From NCBI GenBank assembly GCA_002348425.1, contig DEBE01000007.1:1-9337 (forward strand): a stretch of 9,337 nucleotides of DNA, read 5' to 3'. Shown here piece by piece: positions 6,950 to 9,337 of this stretch (the first letter of the stretch is position 1; each line of letters opens with the position of its first letter). The position numbers were made by a program, and so were the translations under genes. The stretch comes from Alphaproteobacteria bacterium UBA2964. GTDB taxonomy: Bacteria; Pseudomonadota; Alphaproteobacteria; MPNO01; UBA2964. The notes under the pieces were generated by a model that was given only the letters and a program-made list of their open reading frames with translations, searched no databases and was not told the DNA's origin.

Positions 6950-8122
6950 ATGAAAATCGCGGTTATTAAAGAGAGATGGGCTGATGAAGCCAGAACACCT
7001 ATTTCGCCCGACTCAGTAAAGAAATACGTCGCACTCGGATTTGAAATTTTAGTAGAAACGGGTTCAGGAGATGGAGCGTCAATATCCGATGCTTCCCTTA
7101 AAGAAGCAGGAGCAGCCATTGTCCCAAGTGCTGATGTTGCTATTAACGACGCTGATATAATTCTAACTGTCCAACGTCCTTTTTCTCGCATAGATAAGAC
7201 AATAGATAATGTCTCAAAGATGAAAAGTGGTGCAATTTTAATTGGTTCTTTGTCCGCGCAATCGAATCCCGAACAGGTTAAAATCTATGCAGAGCAGGGT
7301 CTGACATCTTTCGCGATGGAATTATTACCAAGGATAAGTCGAGCACAATCGATGGATGTCCTATCATCTCAGTCTAACCTTGCGGGATACAAGGCAGTTT
7401 TGGATGCTGCAAATGAATATCATAGTGCTTTTCCCATGATGATGACGGCAGCGGGCACCATACCGCCGGCCCGCATTCTTATTCTGGGTGCTGGTGTGTC
7501 TGGATTGCAGGCAATAGCAACTGCGCGCAGGTTAGGAGCGGTTGTTTCTGCTTATGATGTGCGACCAGCTGTAAAGGAGCAGGTGCAAAGTTTAGGTGCG
7601 TTATTTTTAGAGGTAGATTCAGATAATTCCCATGACGCTGAAACGGTTGGGGGGTATGCCAAAGAGATGTCGGATGAATATAAATCACGGCAGGCGGAAG
7701 TTTTAAGGGAGGCATTAATAAAGACAGATATAGCTATTTGCACTGCCTTGATACCCGGGCGTCCTGCTCCCGTTTTAATTCCTGAAGAAACGGTACAAGC
7801 AATGCGGCCGGGTGCTGTAATTGTTGACCTAGCAGTTGAACAAGGCGGAAATTGCCCAGTTAGTGAATTGGGAAAAGTTGTTATTAAGCATGGGGTAAAA
7901 ATAGTTGGTCACGCTAACGTGCCAAGTCGTTTAGCGTCTGATGCCAGCAAACTGTACGCAAAGAATTTACTAAATTTCGTAACACCATTAGTGAACACTG
8001 AAACCAAGGAATTGGAAATTGATTGGGCAGATGAGATCGTAAAGGGCTGCCTAGTCACTCATAATGGAAAAATCGTTCATTCCAGTCTTTGTCAATCTAA
8101 TAATAAAGAAAAGGCGGGCTAA
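6950..8122 (+). CDS. pntAA: NAD(P) transhydrogenase subunit alpha part 1 (domain I, NAD(H)-binding)
   Basis: Cytoplasmic NAD(H)-binding component (dI) of the proton-translocating transhydrogenase, which uses proton motive force to reduce NADP+ with NADH. It has 390 residues. The N-terminus MKIAVIKER with EART and [10 protein letters not shown] is family-typical. [16 protein letters not shown] (128-143) belongs to the conserved NAD-site region. The Rossmann motif [18 protein letters not shown] starts at 180, and YDVRP (202-206) supplies the acidic residue for the NAD ribose. Domain II is encoded separately in pntAB, as in R. rubrum. I chose ATG 6950 over the adjacent TTG 6947 because it matches the family N-terminus. 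No ribosome binding site precedes it: the nearest purine run is AGG at 6927-6929, about 20 nt away. The putative promoter is close enough for a nearly leaderless mRNA. Confidence 0.95.
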   Translation: MKIAVIKERWADEARTPISPDSVKKYVALGFEILVETGSGDGASISDASLKEAGAAIVPSADVAINDADIILTVQRPFSRIDKTIDNVSKMKSGAILIGSLSAQSNPEQVKIYAEQGLTSFAMELLPRISRAQSMDVLSSQSNLAGYKAVLDAANEYHSAFPMMMTAAGTIPPARILILGAGVSGLQAIATARRLGAVVSAYDVRPAVKEQVQSLGALFLEVDSDNSHDAETVGGYAKEMSDEYKSRQAEVLREALIKTDIAICTALIPGRPAPVLIPEETVQAMRPGAVIVDLAVEQGGNCPVSELGKVVIKHGVKIVGHANVPSRLASDASKLYAKNLLNFVTPLVNTETKELEIDWADEIVKGCLVTHNGKIVHSSLCQSNNKEKAG

Positions 8123-8124
8123 AT

Positions 8125-8460
8125 ATGGGCCCAGCTAAAATATTAGAAGCTACCGACGCCGCCGTGGCAACTGCGTCTATGAGCTCCCTAATTGCATTAT
8201 TCACGGTTTTTATTCTTGCTATATTTGTAGGCTATTACGTAGTCTGGAATGTCACCTCTGCCTTACACTCACCCCTTATGAGCGTAACCAATGCTATTTC
8301 TTCAGTAATAATTGTTGGTGCATTAATTGCCGCGGGGCCTATGGAATTCAATTTTTCCAAAATAATGGGTTTTCTGGCTGTTGTTTTAGCTTCAGTCAAT
8401 ATCTTCGGCGGTTTTATAGTATCACAGCGTATGCTTCAAATGTTTCGTAAAAAGGATTAA
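8125..8460 (+). CDS. pntAB: NAD(P) transhydrogenase subunit alpha part 2 (membrane domain II)
   Basis: Small membrane subunit that supplies the alpha-side part of the proton channel domain (dII). It has 111 residues with three hydrophobic segments at about 20-42, 52-71 and 78-103, and a basic tail (FRKKD). [14 protein letters not shown] (53-66) is the strongly conserved segment of this family. The ATG is 2 nt after the pntAA stop and is preceded by GGCGGG at 8113-8118. It forms an operon with pntAA and pntB. Confidence 0.95.
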   Translation: MGPAKILEATDAAVATASMSSLIALFTVFILAIFVGYYVVWNVTSALHSPLMSVTNAISSVIIVGALIAAGPMEFNFSKIMGFLAVVLASVNIFGGFIVSQRMLQMFRKKD

Positions 8461-8463
8461 ATA

Positions 8464-9337
8464 GTGTCTGAAGAAGCGACTGGCGTAGCATATTTGCTAG
8501 CTGCAATTTGTTTTATCTTGGCACTGCGCGGCTTGTCCTCGCCGGAAACTGCTCGTCGTGGAAATGTAATAGGTATAATCGGTATGGCTATTGCTATTTG
8601 CACGACGCTCGCAAATCCTGGGGTGCTCAGCTATAGCTGGATTTTTGCAGGTATAATTGTGGGCGGTGCTATTGGAACTGTTACTGCTGTAAAAATTCAT
8701 ATGACGGCGCTGCCACAGCTTGTAGCGGCGTTTCATAGCCTTGTCGGTTTAGCAGCTGTATTTATTGCGACTGCAACACTTTATGCACCGGAGTCCTATG
8801 GTATTGGCAGAGCCGGGCAAATACTAACTGTAAGCTTGGTAGAGATGTCTATCGGTACTTTTATTGGAGCAATAACCTTCACAGGTTCCTTAGTCGCTTT
8901 CGCTAAACTACAGGGAATCATTTCTGGAACACCATTAGTTTTTCAGGGTCAACATCTTCTTAATGCATTACTTGGTATTTTTGCTTTGGGATTGATAGCT
9001 TGGTTTTCTTTGACCGAATCTTATAACGTATACTGGTTATTGTTAGTTCTGGCTTTTGTTCTTGGGTTTTTGATAATTTTACCCATTGGAGGCGCAGATA
9101 TGCCAGTCGTGGTCTCTATGCTCAATTCTTATTCTGGGTGGGCGGCATGTGGCATTGGGTTTACGCTGAACAACACGCTCTTAATTATAACCGGCGCACT
9201 TGTTGGTTCTTCTGGTGCAATTCTTAGCTACATAATGTGCAAGGGTATGAACCGTTCTTTTTTCAATGTTATCCTTGGTGGTTTTGGAACAGAAGAAGGC
9301 GCAGCCGCTGCTAGTCAGGGAGATAAAACTGTTCGGC
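8464..9337 (+). CDS. pntB: NAD(P) transhydrogenase subunit beta, 5' part
   Basis: Beta subunit of the proton-translocating transhydrogenase, containing the rest of membrane domain II and, beyond this window, NADP(H)-binding domain III. The frame opens with GTG at 8464, 3 nt after the pntAB stop. AAAGGA at 8451-8456, 7 nt upstream, supports it. The frame stays open for 291 codons to the edge, of roughly 465 in the family. His91 in LVAAFHSLVG (codon 8734-8736) falls at the same number as the proton-channel His91 of E. coli PntB. IGGADMPVVVSMLNSYSGWA, with Asp212 (9097-9099), and TGALVGSSGAILSYIMC are near-invariant family segments. Much of the sequence is hydrophobic, as expected for a multi-helix membrane domain. 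The last residues visible begin the hinge towards domain III. Confidence 0.96.
   Translation, partial: MSEEATGVAYLLAAICFILALRGLSSPETARRGNVIGIIGMAIAICTTLANPGVLSYSWIFAGIIVGGAIGTVTAVKIHMTALPQLVAAFHSLVGLAAVFIATATLYAPESYGIGRAGQILTVSLVEMSIGTFIGAITFTGSLVAFAKLQGIISGTPLVFQGQHLLNALLGIFALGLIAWFSLTESYNVYWLLLVLAFVLGFLIILPIGGADMPVVVSMLNSYSGWAACGIGFTLNNTLLIITGALVGSSGAILSYIMCKGMNRSFFNVILGGFGTEEGAAAASQGDKTVR

Noticed and set aside
8497..8736. 79-codon open frame on the - strand in the right part
   Set aside because: The + strand here encodes pntB with exact family motifs. The minus frame is low-complexity and unrecognisable.
1..9337. Mobile elements, CRISPR arrays, tRNA/rRNA genes, phage or defence genes
   Set aside because: I found no array of repeats, transposase, integrase, attachment-site pattern or structured RNA gene. 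Every stretch over about 230 nt is coding for a recognised housekeeping protein.

Overview
The window looks like an ordinary chromosomal segment of an alphaproteobacterium with fairly AT-rich DNA. I infer the lineage from three things. The proton-translocating transhydrogenase is in its three-gene pntAA-pntAB-pntB form, the layout known from Rhodospirillum rubrum. The bS21 protein has the alphaproteobacterial sequence type. The ABC1-family protein belongs to a soluble clade common in that class. All genes read cleanly, with no visible frameshift, insertion sequence, CRISPR array, tRNA or rRNA.

Left part (1-2478, + strand): the 3' end of an M3-family oligoendopeptidase gene is followed after 5 nt by an ABC1/UbiB-type atypical kinase. 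A 127-nt AT-rich gap then precedes rpsU (bS21), which starts with GTG.

Middle (2493-6728): a biotin locus split into two divergent arms. bioB and bioA read leftward with a 4-nt gap, and bioF and bioD read rightward with a 1-nt overlap. A shared 108-nt region lies between them. Together they encode the four late steps from pimeloyl thioester to biotin: BioF makes KAPA, BioA makes DAPA, BioD makes dethiobiotin and BioB makes biotin. No pimeloyl-forming gene (bioC, bioH, bioG, bioZ, bioI or similar) and no bio regulator gene is in the window. bioA converges on rpsU with only 14 nt between the stop codons.

Right part (6950-9337, + strand): a 221-nt gap carrying a possible bioD terminator and a plausible promoter leads into pntAA-pntAB-pntB. 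The promoter sits so close to pntAA that its mRNA may be nearly leaderless. pntB starts with GTG at 8464 and runs off the right edge, losing its NADP(H)-binding domain.

I do not see a previously undescribed system. The points worth a second look are small: the possible leaderless pnt transcript, the split biotin locus with no recognisable BirA or BioR operator, a perfect GCC triplet run in the nucleotide-binding loop of the ABC1 protein, and the very tight rpsU/bioA convergence.
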